This document shows, piece after piece, positions 5,758-7,494 of a stretch of 7,494 nucleotides of DNA. The notes below the pieces were generated by a model. That model was not told the origin of the DNA, ran no database searches, and was given only the letters and a program-made list of their open reading frames with translations. How positions within the stretch are numbered: the stretch's first letter is position 1; every line of letters begins with the position of its first letter. This DNA is from Betaproteobacteria bacterium (GTDB lineage: Bacteria; Pseudomonadota; Gammaproteobacteria; Burkholderiales; JAHFRG01): assembly GCA_023258935.1 (NCBI GenBank), contig JAHFRG010000077.1, positions 1 to 7,494 on the forward strand, read 5' to 3'. The position numbers were made by a program, and so were the translations under genes.

Positions 5758-6180
5758 TCATGAACCTTTCTCCACCGGCAAGCTCGCCTGTTCCCACGAT
5801 ACGATTCCGCCTTTCAGCCTGAACACCTCATTGAAACCATTCTTGCGCAGCAGGGCGCAAGCTTTCGCGGATGTCGTGCCATCGCGGCAGCTCACCACGA
5901 CCGGCCGCGTCTTGAACTTCTCAAGTTCACGCATGCCCTGTTCCAGCCGCGCCAGCGGAACGTGCTTCGCATTCGGAATATGCCCTGCTGCAAAATCACT
6001 GCCGTCACGCACATCCAGCACCAGCGCGTCGCGGCGGTTGATGAGCTGAACCGCTTCCAATGTGCCCACTTCGCTGCCGCCTTGAATGCGGCTCGAAATC
6101 ATCGGCCAAACCAACATCGCTCCGCTTGCCACAACCAGCAGAACCAGCCAGATGTTATTTTGTACGAACTGCAATTCCAT
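5758..6180 (-). CDS. yibN: Membrane-anchored rhodanese-domain protein (YibN-like)
   Basis: Single-domain rhodanese tethered to the inner membrane. Of its 140 residues, about 9-29 form one hydrophobic anchor (IWLVLLVVASGAMLVWPMI) followed by a positively charged residue, so the domain faces the cytoplasm. The rhodanese fold is seen in ALVLDVRDGSDFAAGHIPNA (52-71), the active-site loop CRDGTTS starting at Cys98, and the closing segment RLKGGIVSW (121-129). Cys98 with the CRxGxxS-like loop suggests real sulfur-transfer capacity. Its position directly before grxC and secB matches E. coli yibN, which also has an N-terminal anchor; the symbol rests on that context plus architecture. The start overlaps the end of the glycan ligase gene by 26 bases. 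The ribosome site is weak. Confidence 0.88.
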   Translation of the reverse strand: MELQFVQNNIWLVLLVVASGAMLVWPMISSRIQGGSEVGTLEAVQLINRRDALVLDVRDGSDFAAGHIPNAKHVPLARLEQGMRELEKFKTRPVVVSCRDGTTSAKACALLRKNGFNEVFRLKGGIVSWEQASLPVEKGS

Positions 6181-7494
6181 ATTCTTTGAGTTTCAGTTCA
6201 GCTAATTCTAGCAGAGGCTCAAATTCCGCGGGGTGTTGGGCTAAAATGCGGCGCATTACCTCGGTGAAGTTTTCGAGTTCCCTCGGATAAGCGATAGCGG
6301 CGCGTTCGAGCTGCGCTGTTGCCGCCTGCGCTTGACCGTTTAGCGCCAGCAAAATCGCCTGCTGATATACCACTATGCTGACCGGAGCAAAACGCATCAC
6401 CCGGCTGTTCAGCTCAAGCTTGTCCGAGAGGTCATTCTTGTCGAGCACAATGGCGCCGGTATAAGCCAGCTCTATGTAAGGCGCAAGCAGGGAAGTACGG
6501 TGAATTTGCAGCAGATCCTCGTTGAACTGTCTGAGTCCCGCTGCATCCAGGTCTTCCAGGCCCTTGGCAAAGAGCGTTTTCTCGAGGTTTCGGTAACTGT
6601 GAATCAGCGAGATTGCCGATATCCAACCTAAAGCCAGCATCAACGCGAAACAGATTCTACCCACACGTTGCAGTTCCAAGCGGAAGAAACGCGTTTCTCC
6701 CAGACCCAGCAGCAGCGCGGCTATGCCGAGAAAATGCGAATACCATAAGGGATATTCAAGCATGCTGTGAATGCCGATGATGGCCAGCAGCCCCAGCAAC
6801 CACCAAAGATAAATATCAAAAGCCATGCGCCTCAAATCACGCAGCCAAAATGCCACACCCCCCACTACCACCGCGGCACCGATCAGTCCGGTTTCGGCCA
6901 GCAATTGCATGACGATATTATGCGCATGATTGTACAAGCCGCTGAGGCCGGAGCTTTTGAACAATACCCCATACTCGAAATGCTGCCACGCGAACTGACC
7001 CCATCCCACACCCTGCAGTGGAGACTGCAAAAAGATATGCCACGCTTCACGCCACAGCTCGAGGCGGATGCTGCCGCTGGCAAACTCAAATAGTCTTTGA
7101 AAGGAGGTGACGGCAGGGACAGGAGCGGCAAACCAGGTCAATTGCGCCACCCATTGCATCAAAGCGAAACCGGGGATCAGCACAATACTGGCTATCAGCA
7201 GTGCGGCGTTCTTTTGATTTCGCTGATACCACCATGCTGACAACGCCAGCAGCGCAAAAAGATAAAGCCAGGGGCTGCGCGAGCCGCTCAAAGCCAGAAC
7301 AAAAAGTAATAATACAGCGAGTACAGCCGTAACTGCCCATGCCAGATTGCCGCTTGCGGAGAGAAACAGCAGCGAAGCCAAAGCCAGGCAGGTGTAGTCG
7401 GCGAAATGATTCGGCTGCGCCAGATTGCCATAAACCGCATTGGAAGTTTTAACCGCAATCAGCGGGTCAAAAAAGGTATGAACCTGATAATGCT
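6155..7494 (-). CDS. PglL/Wzy-type O-oligosaccharyltransferase or O-antigen ligase, partial at N-terminus
   Basis: Polytopic inner-membrane protein that transfers or polymerises lipid-linked glycans in the periplasm. The frame is open to the right edge, giving 445 visible residues. A TTG at 7381 inside the frame is not the start, because conserved residues lie before it: YGNLAQPNHFADY (visible residues 21-33) is the signature of protein-glycosylation ligases of the PglL type. After it come several membrane segments, the SGSRS loop (about 69-73), a large periplasmic loop with GVGWGQFAWQ, and the Wzy_C-type motif NHAHNIVMQLLAETG (about 188-202) with candidate catalytic histidines 189 and 191. 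More membrane spans and a soluble, helical C-terminus (Wzy_C_2-like) end the protein. Families of this type have about 550-600 residues, so 100-150 are missing. Whether the acceptor is a pilin or lipid A core cannot be told from sequence alone. Confidence 0.85.
   Translation of the reverse strand, partial: HYQVHTFFDPLIAVKTSNAVYGNLAQPNHFADYTCLALASLLFLSASGNLAWAVTAVLAVLLLFVLALSGSRSPWLYLFALLALSAWWYQRNQKNAALLIASIVLIPGFALMQWVAQLTWFAAPVPAVTSFQRLFEFASGSIRLELWREAWHIFLQSPLQGVGWGQFAWQHFEYGVLFKSSGLSGLYNHAHNIVMQLLAETGLIGAAVVVGGVAFWLRDLRRMAFDIYLWWLLGLLAIIGIHSMLEYPLWYSHFLGIAALLLGLGETRFFRLELQRVGRICFALMLALGWISAISLIHSYRNLEKTLFAKGLEDLDAAGLRQFNEDLLQIHRTSLLAPYIELAYTGAIVLDKNDLSDKLELNSRVMRFAPVSIVVYQQAILLALNGQAQAATAQLERAAIAYPRELENFTEVMRRILAQHPAEFEPLLELAELKLKEYGIAVRTK

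Noticed and set aside
7099..7109. AAAGGAGGTGA on the plus strand
   Set aside because: It lies antisense inside the ligase gene where the minus strand codes Val-Thr-Ser-Phe; no gene starts after it on the plus strand.
6155..7381. Complete 408-codon reading of the glycan ligase from the TTG at 7381
   Set aside because: The frame continues upstream to the window edge and includes the conserved GNLAQPNHFA segment, so the true start is outside the window.

Overview
The window looks like a piece of a betaproteobacterial chromosome. The gene content and the order yibN-grxC-secB-gpsA fit that class, and a Nitrosomonadales-like source (Gallionella, Sulfuricella or Thiobacillus type) is my best guess, but no rRNA or other taxonomic marker is present. 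No rRNA, tRNA, CRISPR array or intact transposase gene was seen. Gene density is high except for one stretch of about 490 bases (2622-3107).

Left part (1-2621, minus strand): two genes of an MSHA-type type IV pilus machine. mshE, the assembly ATPase with an N-terminal cyclic-di-GMP-binding domain, comes first. mshG, the GspF/PilC-like inner-membrane platform protein, follows 4 bases later and runs off the left edge after 304 residues.

Middle (2622-3107): the divergent region between mshE and trmL. About 96 bases next to mshE are AT-rich and should hold its promoter. The rest is a GC-rich, hairpin-dense, non-coding block of 388 bases bounded by perfect 14-base inverted repeats (2718-2731 and 3092-3105). 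Just outside these lies a 12-base direct repeat (2703-2714 and 3111-3122). It reads as a non-autonomous mobile element (MITE-like) that landed just upstream of trmL. Its right end now appears to supply the Shine-Dalgarno sequence, and possibly the start codon, of that gene.

Right part (3108-7494): trmL (tRNA-Leu wobble 2'-O-methyltransferase) on the plus strand converges on and overlaps the end of a tight minus-strand run. In transcription order this is a pglL/Wzy-type glycan ligase (5' end outside the window), a membrane-anchored rhodanese (yibN), glutaredoxin 3 (grxC), the export chaperone secB, a small secreted SH3-domain protein and gpsA (glycerol-3-phosphate dehydrogenase). Spacings are -26, +1, +22, +13 and -4 bases, so it is probably one operon. 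The core yibN-grxC-secB-gpsA matches the E. coli locus, where trmL also lies nearby. The SH3 gene between secB and gpsA and the glycan ligase in front are differences from E. coli.

Possible functional themes are a pilus under cyclic-di-GMP control, an oligosaccharide ligase that could decorate pilins or other exported proteins, and a conserved housekeeping set for protein export, thiol chemistry and phospholipid precursor synthesis. The most unusual item is the repeat element at trmL.
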